Positions 53,039 through 62,219 of a stretch of 64,000 bases of DNA are shown in pieces (within the stretch, counting starts at the first letter, position 1; each line of letters starts with the position of its first letter). The notes beneath the pieces are model-generated. The model did not search any database. It was not told the DNA's origin and was given only the letters and a program-made list of their open reading frames with translations. Origin of the DNA: CBDIDH01 sp965277595 (GTDB taxonomy: Bacteria; Planctomycetota; Planctomycetia; Isosphaerales; Isosphaeraceae). Location of the stretch: assembly GCA_965277595.1 (NCBI GenBank), contig CBDIDH010000002.1, forward strand, positions 3,410,001-3,474,000. Reading direction: 5' to 3'. A program made the translations under genes and the position numbers.

Positions 53039-55411
53039 TCAGAAGTCGTCCTCGGGCGGTGGCGGGGGGCGTCGGCCGGGACCGGGGCCGGGGCGACGTT
53101 CAGGCGGAGGAGCGTGACGGGCCAACGCGCGGACGGCCGCGGCCTCGTTTGGATCGCCGGCCTTTTCCAGGCTGTCGGCGAGGTCGTCGATCCGGGGGTT
53201 TAATGCGTGCTGCGTCTGTCGGCCGGGGGGTGCCCACTGTTCGGCGTCGTCCAGGTCGTCGCGGCACTGGCGAAGCAGCGTCAGGGACTCGTCTCGATGT
53301 CCGGCCGCTAGAAGAAGGTCGGCAAGCGCCCTGCGCGAATCGGCGAGGGCGAGGAAATGAGAGAAGTTGGCGGGGCCGCGAGGGTCGCGAGACAATTCCT
53401 GGGCAATCGCCTCGCGGAAGTTTTTCTCGGCGTCGTCGCGTCGACCCATCTGTGAGTGCAAAAGGCCGAGCTTTCGGTGAATCATGACGAGGAGCGCCAC
53501 GGGACCAGGCAGCCCGGGGGAGTCTCTGGCCAGCGACGCCGCAAGCTCCTGGGCACGCGTCAGCGAACGCTCGACGCGTCGAAGGGCGTCGGGATCGTCC
53601 GAGGTCGGCTCGATCCGAGCACAGGCGGAGGCCAGCTCATATTTTGAGGCGCGATCATTTGGATCGGTCGCGACCAGACTTTCGTAAAGCTCGGCCGATC
53701 GCGCGAAGGCGGCCTCGGCCGCGAGGTCCTGGCCGAGTCGACGCTGAAGGTCGCCGACGCGACGATAAGCCCGGGCCGCCTCGCGGTGCAGGTGGTCATT
53801 CGTGGCGTTCTTGACGGCAAAGCGGTCGTAAAACGAGAGAACGCCCTGAAGCAGTTCCGACATGTCCTCGGGTTTGCCTTGAGGGCCGCCTTGCGGAGGC
53901 CGACCGCCGTCGTCGGGGTGCATCGGGTCATCAAGTCGAGGCGGCGGCGGCGGAGGCGGTGGATTTGGGCCGTCGAGCGGCTCAAGCTGGTCGGGGGGAC
54001 CGCCGTCGCGCGGGGCGATCCGCTGGAAGAGGTCTTCAAACGCCTGAAGCGAAAGCGCCACGTTTTGCTCGGACCGTTGCGTCGCCGCCTCGGCGCGGAG
54101 CTTGGCGGCCTCGGCCTCGTCGCGGCGGGCCGATTCCCGGGTCAGGGCTTGCGTCGTGCTTGCATAGCCGACCCAGCCCGTTGCCGCCGCGACGATGAGT
54201 GAGAGCAGAACCGCGGCCGAGAGAGCCGCCACGGTTTTGTTCCGGCGCGACCAACGGGTCAGGCGTTCGATCGGCGAGGCCCGACGGGCCAGAACGGGGC
54301 GATCGTCGAGGAACCGGTTCAGGTCGTCCGCCAGAGCGCCGGCGGTCGCGTAGCGATGTTCCGGCTCGCGGGCGATCGCCTTGAGGATGATGGTTTCGAG
54401 GTCGACGGGAATCGCCGGATTTCGGTCTCTCGGCCGGGCGGGGTGTCCCTCGCTAACCTTGCGGATCAGCATGGACGGACTCGCCTCGCGAAAGGCCGGT
54501 TCCAACGTCAAAAGTTCATAGAGGGTCAGGCCAAGGCTATACACATCGCTCCGCGCGTCGGCTTCCGTCTCGAAGCGTTCGGGAGCCATGTACTGAAGGG
54601 TGCCGATCACGTCGCCCGAGTTCGAGAGGCTCTCGCGCTCGACGGTCTTCGCCAGGCCGAAGTCGGTGATCCAGGCGACGCCGTGACGGTCGAGCAAAAG
54701 GTTCGCGGGCTTGATGTCGCGATGCAAGACCCCTTGATCGTGGGCATAGTGAAGGGCCTCGGCCGCCTGAACGCCGATCCGGGCAACTTGTCGCCAGTGA
54801 CCGGCTCGGGCATGCGATTTCGAGGCTTCCTCTTCATGAAGCGGTTCGGCGAGATCCTTTTCAATGGGACCTGTCTTGCTCCGTCGCCAGTCGTCGAGGA
54901 CGATATCGAGCCCCCGGCCGTCGATCAGTTGCATGACGAGGTAATGAAGGCCCTGGAACTCGCCGACCCCAAAAATTGGCACGATGTTCGTGTGATGCAG
55001 GGCCGCGGCGGTCTGGGCCTCGTGCTGGAACCGTCGCTTGCGGCTTGGATCAAGCAGCGAGTGACTGGGCAAGACCTTCACGGCAACCCGACGGCCGAGC
55101 GTGGTCTGTTCGGCTTCGTAAACGATTCCCATGCCTCCGCGCCCGAGTTCGCGGATGATCCTGAAGTCGCCGAGTTGCTGAGGGGCGACGGTCTCGGGCC
55201 GACTCTGAAGCCGGTGCCGCTTGAGTTGTTCGATCAGCGCGACGGAGGCGAGCAGGGCCTGAACCTCATCGCGATGGTCGGGATCACGCGCGGCGAAGGC
55301 GCTGACTGAGGGGGCTTCGCCGCGCCGGAGTTTCTCGACAAACTCCTCGGCGAGCAGGTCAAACCTGTCGCGATCGGTCCCGGCATCGGTTTCCAGATCG
55401 CTTTCGCGCAT
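53039..55411 (-). CDS. Membrane Ser/Thr protein kinase with C-terminal TPR-like region
   Basis: About 790 residues. A Hanks-type kinase domain (about 95-365) has the Gly loop LGRGGMGIVYEAEQ, the Lys in VAVKVLPSH, VLHRDIKPANLLLD, TDFGLAKT and GTLQYMAPER, all key residues present. One membrane helix follows (VAALSAAVLLSLIVAAATGWV, near 394-420), then a polyproline linker and TPR-like helices (about 500-760), and a Pro-Arg-rich tail. The ATG at 55411 is preferred; the frame extends upstream without similarity. An ECF sigma factor gene lies 37 bases upstream, a pairing common in planctomycetes, so the kinase may act on or through that sigma factor. Confidence 0.93.
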   Translation of the reverse strand: MRESDLETDAGTDRDRFDLLAEEFVEKLRRGEAPSVSAFAARDPDHRDEVQALLASVALIEQLKRHRLQSRPETVAPQQLGDFRIIRELGRGGMGIVYEAEQTTLGRRVAVKVLPSHSLLDPSRKRRFQHEAQTAAALHHTNIVPIFGVGEFQGLHYLVMQLIDGRGLDIVLDDWRRSKTGPIEKDLAEPLHEEEASKSHARAGHWRQVARIGVQAAEALHYAHDQGVLHRDIKPANLLLDRHGVAWITDFGLAKTVERESLSNSGDVIGTLQYMAPERFETEADARSDVYSLGLTLYELLTLEPAFREASPSMLIRKVSEGHPARPRDRNPAIPVDLETIILKAIAREPEHRYATAGALADDLNRFLDDRPVLARRASPIERLTRWSRRNKTVAALSAAVLLSLIVAAATGWVGYASTTQALTRESARRDEAEAAKLRAEAATQRSEQNVALSLQAFEDLFQRIAPRDGGPPDQLEPLDGPNPPPPPPPPRLDDPMHPDDGGRPPQGGPQGKPEDMSELLQGVLSFYDRFAVKNATNDHLHREAARAYRRVGDLQRRLGQDLAAEAAFARSAELYESLVATDPNDRASKYELASACARIEPTSDDPDALRRVERSLTRAQELAASLARDSPGLPGPVALLVMIHRKLGLLHSQMGRRDDAEKNFREAIAQELSRDPRGPANFSHFLALADSRRALADLLLAAGHRDESLTLLRQCRDDLDDAEQWAPPGRQTQHALNPRIDDLADSLEKAGDPNEAAAVRALARHAPPPERRPGPGPGRRPPPPPEDDF

Positions 55412-55448
55412 CGGCGATCCTTTCAGTCGATTCGCGGAGAAAGACGGT

Positions 55449-56087
55449 TCAGATCGCGTCCGCGACGCCAGAGACCTGCGCCAGGGCTTCTTTAAGACGG
55501 ACGAGAGCACGGACGTATCGTTTCGAGGCGGCGGCCTTGTCGAGGCCGAGAACCTCGGCCACCTGCTGGTTGCTCAATTCCTCGAAATGGCGGAGCGCCA
55601 GAACTTCGCGGTCGATGGGGTCCATGCCTTCGAGGACGCGTTCAAGTTGCGCGATGGATTCCTCGCGAATCGCGGCCTGACTGGGCGTGGAGTGCACCGC
55701 GGCGAGGTGTCGGGCCAGGCAGACGGAGGTTGCCGCCGAGGGGCCGCGGCGGTCCATCGAGATTTCGTTCCCCGCGTCGCGGATCTTGGCGCCGAGGTGC
55801 TGGCGATGGATGTCAACCAGGCGCTGGGCGACGATGAGGCGGAGCCAGACGAAGAAGGGCATCTCGGGCCTGGACACATAATGATCGACCCGCTTCATTG
55901 CGTCGATATAGGCGTCCTGGATCACGTCTGACGGCGAGACCCGGCCGTTCAGCCGATGATCGAGCCGGAAGTGGATCATCCGCCGCAAGAGCCCCTGATA
56001 GCGCGCGAACAACTCCCCGAGCGCCTTGGTTTCTCCCCCTCGAAACCGGTCCACCAGTTCTTGAATCTCGTCCGCCTCGCTCGACAT
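55449..56087 (-). CDS. ECF-type RNA polymerase sigma factor, kinase-associated
   Basis: 212 residues. Region 2 is seen in LFARYQGLLRRMIHFRLDHRL, SPSDVIQDAYIDAMKR and FFVWLRLIVAQRLVDIHR; region 4 in MDPIDREVLALRHFEELSNQQVAEVLG with the helix-turn-helix GLDKAAASKRYVRALVRLK. It has no anti-sigma gene next door; instead a Ser/Thr kinase follows 37 bases on, which fits the planctomycete kinase-linked sigma groups and suggests control by phosphorylation. I chose the ATG at 56087, preceded by GAGGG; the longer frame starts at a GTG at 56102. Confidence 0.93.
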   Translation of the reverse strand: MSSEADEIQELVDRFRGGETKALGELFARYQGLLRRMIHFRLDHRLNGRVSPSDVIQDAYIDAMKRVDHYVSRPEMPFFVWLRLIVAQRLVDIHRQHLGAKIRDAGNEISMDRRGPSAATSVCLARHLAAVHSTPSQAAIREESIAQLERVLEGMDPIDREVLALRHFEELSNQQVAEVLGLDKAAASKRYVRALVRLKEALAQVSGVADAI

Positions 56088-56377
56088 CGCGACCCTCGAC
56101 ACGACCTTTGACCTGCTCGCCCTCGACTGGAAACGGCGAGAAGGGGAACGCGGGGACAGATTGCCCTCTTAAACCTCAACGATTGTGTGCGACGTCCCGG
56201 GCTTCGAGACAGAACAAATTGCTCGACCTGAGTTTTTTTTTCCAACGGGTGTCCCCAACCCGACGTTGCTTCCGTTTCTCAACGCATCGCATACTTGCGA
56301 GCAACCTCTCAGCCATTCTAATCCGAGAGAGCCAAGGCTCAAACATAAGGTTTCCAGCTAACCCAGGGGAGCGTTTG

Positions 56378-57061
56378 ATGAAACAGAACGATCGACGCGC
56401 GGAGACCCTTCGCGGGGCCGTTGGCGTCCTCATGCTGGGGGCCGTGGCAGCCCTCGCGCCCGCGACGTCACGGGCCGAGAGTGACTTGACACCTGCCAAT
56501 CATCCGGGCCTTGCCTCGGCGGATGCTCCGGCCCGCGATGGTCTGCAAGCCAATTCGGTAGCGTCTGGCGCTCAAACCTCCTCCGCCTCGCGGTCCGCAT
56601 ACGCCTACGCCGCGCAGCCGCCCGACGGGGGCGACGAAAACGACGGACCGCCGCCGCGACGCCGCCCCGGTCCCGATGGCGATCGGGGCGAGGGTCCGCC
56701 TCCGCCCCGGCGAGGTCCGGCCGGCGAAGACGGTCCTTATGGACGGCCCGGTCCTCGGGGCTTCGATCGCAACGCGGGCGGACCTCCGCCGCCGCCTCCC
56801 CCACCGCCGCCGCCGCCGCCTTCGCCTTTGCTGATGGCCCTGGATACCAACCACGACGGCGAACTCTCGGCCGACGAGATCAAGAACGCCGTGAAGTCTC
56901 TCAAAGTTCTCGACAAGAACAACGACGGCGTTCTTTCCGAGAACGAGCTTCGACCGCCGCCGCCTCGCCGACCGGGTGGTCGTGGTGGTCCCGGCGGACC
57001 GCCGCGGAACCGCCGAGCCGGGGGTCCGCCTCCGGATGGTCCGCCGCCGCCGCCGAGATAA
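56378..57061 (+). CDS. Secreted polyproline EF-hand protein
   Basis: 227 residues with a signal peptide (GAVGVLMLGAVAALAPATSRA), a Ser/Ala-rich stretch, an Arg-Pro-Gly-rich stretch, an uninterrupted run of 13 prolines, and then two EF-hands: DTNHDGELSADE and DKNNDGVLSENE, with the calcium-ligand spacing intact. The end is again Pro-Gly-Arg-rich. Proteins of this make-up are frequent in planctomycetes and have no known role beyond calcium binding. GGGGAG lies eight bases before the ATG. It is upstream of the di-heme oxidoreductase by 79 bases and perhaps cotranscribed. Confidence 0.82.
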   Translation: MKQNDRRAETLRGAVGVLMLGAVAALAPATSRAESDLTPANHPGLASADAPARDGLQANSVASGAQTSSASRSAYAYAAQPPDGGDENDGPPPRRRPGPDGDRGEGPPPPRRGPAGEDGPYGRPGPRGFDRNAGGPPPPPPPPPPPPPSPLLMALDTNHDGELSADEIKNAVKSLKVLDKNNDGVLSENELRPPPPRRPGGRGGPGGPPRNRRAGGPPPDGPPPPPR

Positions 57062-57140
57062 GGTTTCGCGGCGGGTCTGGCCGAGTCATGCCAACTGTCG
57101 ATCCTCTCCCGATTCGATCTTCGATGAAGAAGGTGGTTTC

Positions 57141-58451
57141 ATGTCCCGGTTCCGACGCTCTGTCCTCAAAAACCTCGTCGTTTTCGGCCTCCTGACGCTT
57201 TTCGTCGGCAACGGCCCGGCCCGATCGGCACCTCCGCCGGGGCCACCACCGCCGCCGCCGCCGAAGCCCGTGGTCAATCCACCGGCGCCGACGCCTCCGC
57301 CAGCACCTATCGCACCGGCACCGGCACCGGCTCCGGCTCCCCCCGCCGCGCCTCCGGTCGGGGGACCGCTTCGCGGCCTGAGCGCGAGCGAGCTTGCGCG
57401 GTGGAACCTGGGGAAGAATGCGTTTCAACAGCCAGCGACGCCGCCGGTTGGTCTCGGCCCGGTCTTCACCGAGAACGCGTGCTCAAAGTGTCACAACGCC
57501 GGTGCCCTCGGCGGCGCGGGGGTTCGGTTGGTGACACATTTCGGGCGGATCACCAACGGCGTTTTTGACCCGATGGTTGCCTTTGGTGGTCCGCAGGTGC
57601 AGGACCGAGGCATCGGCGTCTTCAACGGCGTGAACTTCCAGGGGGAAGTCGTCCCGCCACAGGCAAGCATCGTGGCCAGGCGACGGACGATCCCCATGTT
57701 CGGCCTCGGCCTTGTGGATGCCGTGCCCGACGAAACCTTGATCGCACTCGCTCAGTTCCAGCACGCGAACCTTCCGGCGACGGCGGGTCGGCCCAATCTC
57801 GTGATCGACCCGGTCACCGGTCAGACCCGCGTCGGCCGGTTCGGCTGGAAGGCGCAGGAGCCGACGCTCCTTGCCTTCACCGCGGACGCCAGCGTGAACG
57901 AGATGGGCATCACCACGCCCGTCTTTCCGTTTGAGAACGCCCCACAGGGCAACACAGCGCTCCTCGCCGCGAACCCGGCGCGATCGAATCCGAACGACCT
58001 GAATGACAGCGTGATCCAGGCGGAGGCTGATTTCGCCACGTTCACCGCCCCGCCGCCGCGTGGCCCCGTCGGCGCGACCCAGCAGGCGGGCGCAACTCTC
58101 TTCAGCCAGATCCACTGCGACGCCTGCCACACCCCGACCCTGGAAACCGGCGCCAGCCTGACCTTGCCTCTCAACTTCGTGACGTTCAATCCCTTTTCTG
58201 ACTACCTTCTCCACAACATGGGACCGCTCGGCGACGGCATCGCCCAGAGCGGAGCGACCGGCACCGAGATGCGAACCGCCCCACTCTGGGGCCTTCGATT
58301 TCAGCCGAGTTACCTCCACGACGGCCGCGCCTCGACCCTCGACCAGGCAATCCGCGCCCACGATGGCCAGGGCAAGGGCGCGAATCTCAGCTACCAGGCG
58401 CTCAGTAGCACCCAGCGCGCCCAGCTTATCGCCTTTCTGAACTCGCTCTGA
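57141..58451 (+). CDS. Exported di-heme oxidoreductase (DUF1111, putative peroxidase)
   Basis: 436 residues with a signal peptide (VLKNLVVFGLLTLFVGNG) and a Pro-Ala linker (about 31-75). The body carries two c-type haem sites, CSKCH at 114-118 and CDACH at 326-330, and the family ends MRTAPLWGLR and YLHDGRASTLDQAIRAH. These fit the DUF1111 di-heme family related to MauG and cytochrome c peroxidases; its substrate is not known. The thioredoxin-like protein at 13.7 kb might assist haem attachment. A strong terminator follows at 58480. Confidence 0.92.
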   Translation: MSRFRRSVLKNLVVFGLLTLFVGNGPARSAPPPGPPPPPPPKPVVNPPAPTPPPAPIAPAPAPAPAPPAAPPVGGPLRGLSASELARWNLGKNAFQQPATPPVGLGPVFTENACSKCHNAGALGGAGVRLVTHFGRITNGVFDPMVAFGGPQVQDRGIGVFNGVNFQGEVVPPQASIVARRRTIPMFGLGLVDAVPDETLIALAQFQHANLPATAGRPNLVIDPVTGQTRVGRFGWKAQEPTLLAFTADASVNEMGITTPVFPFENAPQGNTALLAANPARSNPNDLNDSVIQAEADFATFTAPPPRGPVGATQQAGATLFSQIHCDACHTPTLETGASLTLPLNFVTFNPFSDYLLHNMGPLGDGIAQSGATGTEMRTAPLWGLRFQPSYLHDGRASTLDQAIRAHDGQGKGANLSYQALSSTQRAQLIAFLNSL

Positions 58452-58479
58452 CGCGGTTCCCATCCAGAAAAAGGACTTC

Positions 58480-58526
58480 GGGCGTCGTGGTTCTGAGCAA
58501 ACGCTCGGACCCCGACGCCCTTTTCG
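58480..58526 (+). terminator. Rho-independent terminator after the di-heme oxidoreductase gene
   Basis: GGGCGTCG (from 58480) pairs with CGACGCCC (to 58520), with inner pairing GGTTC/GGACC and GAGC-AAAC-GCTC, followed by TTTT. It is the clearest intrinsic terminator in the window. Confidence 0.88.
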
Positions 58527-58702
58527 TTTCCACGAACGTAAGGACGTTCTGGCGGAAATCCTGACGCCTGCAAGGTGCGTTGATTCTGTCGGTCTCGCGG
58601 GATACAATCAGGAACCTGATTAACTTGATGCGGAAACCGATCATTCTTCCTTTCCGGTCAATCGGACTGGAACAGGGAACGGGTCGGGGGAGAGTGAGCG
58701 CG

Positions 58703-60520
58703 ATGGACTCGAACGGCAACGACGGCGGTGCAAGCGTGGGCCACGGTTCGGCGTCGTCGGAGGCGGAGAAGAAGCCGCCGAGCAAGGTGGAAGCGATCAA
58801 ACTCGCGAGTCATTACCTCAAGACCATCCTCGCCGAGGAAATGGTCAACGGCGAGTCGCACATCAGCGAGGACGCGGCGACCGTCCTGAAGTTTCACGGG
58901 TCGTATCAGCAAGACGACCGCGACGTGCGATCCATTTTGAAAAAAGAGGGGAAGGACAAGGCGTACCAGTTCATGGTCCGCGTCCGGATGCCCGGCGGCA
59001 AGCTGACGACGGCCGGTCAATATCTGACCTGCGCCGTGCTGGCCGAGGAGGTCGGCAATGGAACCTTGAGGATCACGACCCGCCAGGAATTTCAGCTTCA
59101 CGGAGTCGTCAAAAACAACCTCAAAGAGACGATTCAGGCCGTGAATGAGAGTCTGCTGTCGACGCTCGCCGCCTGCGGAGACGTCGGCCGGAACGTGCTC
59201 TGCTGCCCGGCGCCGCTTGGCGATGGCGTCCGCGAGGCGATGCAGGTTGACGCCGATCGCTGGGCCTCGCACGCCGCGCCCAGGACGTCAAGCTACTGGG
59301 ATATCTGGCTCGATGGCGAGAAGATCGACAACCCGCTCTTGCCCCCCGCCGGGCCGATCGAGGTGCCGACCTCGGGCGATGATGCGGTTGAGCCGATCTA
59401 TGGCAAGGCCTATCTACCCAGGAAGTTCAAGACGGCCTTTGCCTTGCCCGAAGACAATTGCACGGATATCCACGCGAACGACCTCGGCTATCTCGCGATC
59501 GTCGAGGGGGGCGTGCTCAAGGGGTACAACGTCCTCGTCGGCGGCGGACTGGGCACTACGCCGAGCGCGCAGAAGACCTTTCCGTTCCTGGCCGTGCCGC
59601 TCTGCTATGTGGACCGATCGGAGGTCTTGACGATCGGCGAAGCCGTGCTCAAGGTCTTTCGCGACTTCGGCAATCGGTCCGATCGCAAGCGGGCCCGGCT
59701 CAAGTACATCATCTCCGATTGGGGATTGCCCGCCTTTCGGGCGAAGATCGAGGAATATCTCGGCCGACCGCTCGATGACGCGAAGCCGGTGCAAGTGTCC
59801 GACGTTGACGATCACCTCGGCTGGCACAAGTCGGCCGATGGTACGCTCTTTCTGGGCATCCCGGTCGAGAACGGCCGGATCAAGGACGTGGGTTCGTTTC
59901 GCCTTTTCAGCGGTCTCAAGGCGTTCTTCGAGAAATATCGGACCCCGGCTCGCCTGACCTGTCAGCAATCGATCCTCTTGACCGGTCTTGACCCGAGCTG
60001 GAAGGGCGAGATTGACGCCTGGCTGAACGAGTATGGAATTGCCTCGGTCGAGTCCGTAAGCACCGTCCGGCGCTGGTCGATGGCCTGCCCGGCCTTTCCG
60101 ACCTGCGGTCTCGCCGTGACCGAGGCTGAGCGGGCCTTGCCGACGATCATGGATGAGCTTGAGGCTGAGCTTTCCCGGCTCGGCCTGGCCGACGAACGGT
60201 TCACCGTGCGCATGACCGGCTGCCCGAACGGCTGCGCCCGGCCGTATAACTCGGACATCGGCCTCGTCGGCCGGTCGGCGACGCGCAACCCGGACGGCAC
60301 GCCCGGACCAGGGACGTACACGGTCTTTCTCGGCGGCCGGACGACCGGCGACCGGCTCAACGTCGAGTTCAAGGATTACGTCCCCTTCGATCGCGTCGTG
60401 CCGGAACTGGTGCCAATCCTGACCCGGTTCAAGGCCGAACGCCTCGCCGGTGAGTCGTTCGGCGACTTCTGCGCGAGGATCGGGATCGACACCCTCGCCC
60501 GAGAGTTGAGCCCGGCTTGA
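58703..60520 (+). CDS. Sulfite reductase hemoprotein (siroheme, 4Fe-4S)
   Basis: About 605 residues. It is homologous to CysI and ferredoxin-dependent Sir, which reduce sulfite to sulfide with six electrons for cysteine synthesis. Visible are KFHGSYQQDDRD, VRVRMPGGKLTTAGQYL, LRITTRQEFQLHGV for siroheme binding, CTDIHANDLGYLAI, and the two Cys pairs for the shared cluster: MACPAFPTCGLAVTEAERAL and MTGCPNGCARPYNSDIGLVG. No flavoprotein partner (cysJ) or other sulfur gene stands beside it, so the electron donor is undetermined. The ATG at 58703 is preferred, with GGGGAG upstream; the frame is open from 58580. Confidence 0.93.
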   Translation: MDSNGNDGGASVGHGSASSEAEKKPPSKVEAIKLASHYLKTILAEEMVNGESHISEDAATVLKFHGSYQQDDRDVRSILKKEGKDKAYQFMVRVRMPGGKLTTAGQYLTCAVLAEEVGNGTLRITTRQEFQLHGVVKNNLKETIQAVNESLLSTLAACGDVGRNVLCCPAPLGDGVREAMQVDADRWASHAAPRTSSYWDIWLDGEKIDNPLLPPAGPIEVPTSGDDAVEPIYGKAYLPRKFKTAFALPEDNCTDIHANDLGYLAIVEGGVLKGYNVLVGGGLGTTPSAQKTFPFLAVPLCYVDRSEVLTIGEAVLKVFRDFGNRSDRKRARLKYIISDWGLPAFRAKIEEYLGRPLDDAKPVQVSDVDDHLGWHKSADGTLFLGIPVENGRIKDVGSFRLFSGLKAFFEKYRTPARLTCQQSILLTGLDPSWKGEIDAWLNEYGIASVESVSTVRRWSMACPAFPTCGLAVTEAERALPTIMDELEAELSRLGLADERFTVRMTGCPNGCARPYNSDIGLVGRSATRNPDGTPGPGTYTVFLGGRTTGDRLNVEFKDYVPFDRVVPELVPILTRFKAERLAGESFGDFCARIGIDTLARELSPA

Positions 60521-60687
60521 GAGGCCGTTGCGTGGTTTCTTGACGCCTCCGCGTGTTGATTCCGCGCAGCGAAACGTTCCTGGGCGAAATACCTTGCCTA
60601 TGCTTGCGTCGGGTGAGTCTCGCCTCTCGGCCAGTCCGGAGGCGACGTTAATTCGACCAACCGACCGAGCGACCCTGGCGAGCGTCC

Positions 60688-61224
60688 ATGCCTAACGACG
60701 AGACGATGGGTGAAAAGCCCCTGCGGATCACGCTCCGGCGCGTGGGGCAAAAGACGATGCGGCTCGACCGTCCTGTCGAGCCCGGCGCCGATCCCGACGC
60801 GAAGGCCAAGGCCGTCGACAAGGGAGGCAGCCTCATCGAGATGATCCTCAAGGCGATCCGGTCCGATCCCACCGATCGCCGCCGCGATCCCCGACATCCC
60901 GCGCTCGAACAGGAAGTCTGGGTCGGCTGGTGGACCGGCGACGATTACGGGGCGGTCAGCGGTCGCCTCCTGAACATCAGCCTCGGCGGTGCTCAGATCA
61001 TTCTCGACTGTCGACCGCCGAAGAAGACCTCGGTCTGGATCTACAAGGACGACGGCTCAACCCTGGCCACCGTTCGCGGCGAGGTCGTGGCCGTCTCGCC
61101 CGCGCCCGGCGGCGACTTCTCGGTCCGCTTCCGGTTCGCCGTCCCTTGCCCGACTGTCTTTTCCGAATCCGTCGTCTGCCGACGAACCCGACGCGGCGGC
61201 GGAATTAAGTCGGATCAGACTTGA
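60688..61224 (+). CDS. PilZ domain protein
   Basis: 178 residues. The second half is a PilZ domain: RRRDPRHPALEQEVWVGWW carries the RxxxR motif and LLNISLGGAQI the (D/N)xSxxG motif, the two elements that bind cyclic di-GMP. The first 65 residues are charged and probably disordered. The protein may respond to c-di-GMP turned over by HD-GYP enzymes such as the one at 32205. The ATG at 60688 has only a weak ribosome site. An inverted GATGACC-type element follows. Confidence 0.85.
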   Translation: MPNDETMGEKPLRITLRRVGQKTMRLDRPVEPGADPDAKAKAVDKGGSLIEMILKAIRSDPTDRRRDPRHPALEQEVWVGWWTGDDYGAVSGRLLNISLGGAQIILDCRPPKKTSVWIYKDDGSTLATVRGEVVAVSPAPGGDFSVRFRFAVPCPTVFSESVVCRRTRRGGGIKSDQT

Positions 61225-61280
61225 TGACCAAGGACCGATGACCGATTTGGACAGGAGTTGATCAGTCATTGGTCATTCAT
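61223..61280. repeat. GATGACC-type element with inverted ATGACCAA/TTGGTCAT arms
   Basis: ATGACCAA (61224-61231) and TTGGTCAT (61269-61276) are exact inverted copies about 37 bases apart, with more GATGACC copies between. It resembles the element at 52937. It begins at the PilZ gene stop and may form an mRNA 3' structure. Confidence 0.55.
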
Positions 61281-61293
61281 TTGATGGATAGCA

Positions 61294-61314
61294 AAGCCCC
61301 CCCGCGCGGGGCTT
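61294..61314. terminator. Terminator-like hairpin downstream of the PilZ gene
   Basis: AAGCCCC (61294-61300) and GGGGCTT (61308-61314) pair perfectly round a seven-base loop. No T-run follows, so it is at most a weak or factor-dependent terminator. Confidence 0.45.
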
Positions 61315-61377
61315 GAAGAGAGAGCGAGGGCAGGGGATGATGCGGGAGTTTCCAGAGTCCCCGGTCGGAGCCTCCTC

Positions 61378-62217
61378 GTGCGGAAAATCTCGGACAAACG
61401 AGGAGGGATACGCCTCGTCGTCGTCGCGGTCTTGATCGGTCTGTTAACCGCGAAGGCAAACGCGGAGGATGTGAAGGAACCGCCGCGATTTGAAACGTTT
61501 CTCGTCGTGCCGCTGAAGATACATATCCTCAAGTCGGCCGATTTGCCCGAGGTCAATTGCCGGCTCAAGGATGAGGACGTGACCCGGATTCTCGGCAAGG
61601 TGAACGGAATCTGGAACAAGGCGGGGATTCACTGGGGCCTTGACGGGATCGTCCGCGAAGAGGCGGCGCGGCAAGGGCGTTATCGCCTGGCACGCGATCT
61701 CGACGGCCCGGAAAACCTGGAGATTTTCCGGTTGCTCATTCCTCAGTCCGGCCGACGCGGGCGCGGGCTGCACGTCTATTATCTTCATGCGTTTTCCGTC
61801 AATGGCGTCTGGATGGGCGACGACTTCGCCATCGTCCAGGAGACAGCCAGCCTTCGGAAAGTCGAAGGCGGGATCGACGAGCCCGTTCCTCGGGTCACGG
61901 CGCACGAACTCGGCCACGCGCTCGGTCTCTCGCATCGGCAGGCGACGACGAATCTCCTCGCCTCTGGCACAACCGGAACAACCCTGAACGTAGCCGAGGT
62001 CGAGACCGCCCGCAAGGCCGCGCGGACAATCGAGGGGACGAAAACCGTCGCCGAATTGAAAGCTTCGGCAGTCGAAGCCGAGGCCGACGGCGATCGAGCA
62101 AAGGCCCTGACGATCTGGAAACACCTGGACGAGATCCCCGGCGCGGACGAGGACGTTCGCGAGAATCTTGAGCGGTTCTTGCGGGCGTCGCCGTCCCAAG
62201 AGAAGCCGACGAAGTAG
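61378..62217 (+). CDS. Exported metzincin-like zinc protease with a Leu in the Met-turn
   Basis: 279 residues with a signal peptide (GGIRLVVVAVLIGLLTAKANA). HELGHALGLSH at 176-186 is the HExxHxxGxxH zinc motif of metzincins. Just after it, TTNLLASGTTGTTLN stands where relatives have NLM; the second Leu (residue 194) replaces the Met of the Met-turn. A charged helical tail follows. It is probably a secreted peptidase. The start is a GTG with GGAG eight bases upstream. Confidence 0.82.
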   Translation: MRKISDKRGGIRLVVVAVLIGLLTAKANAEDVKEPPRFETFLVVPLKIHILKSADLPEVNCRLKDEDVTRILGKVNGIWNKAGIHWGLDGIVREEAARQGRYRLARDLDGPENLEIFRLLIPQSGRRGRGLHVYYLHAFSVNGVWMGDDFAIVQETASLRKVEGGIDEPVPRVTAHELGHALGLSHRQATTNLLASGTTGTTLNVAEVETARKAARTIEGTKTVAELKASAVEAEADGDRAKALTIWKHLDEIPGADEDVRENLERFLRASPSQEKPTK

Positions 62218-62219
62218 GG

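Noticed and set aside
56228..56245. T-run as an intrinsic terminator
   Set aside because: No stable stem precedes the T-run at about 56232 on the plus strand.
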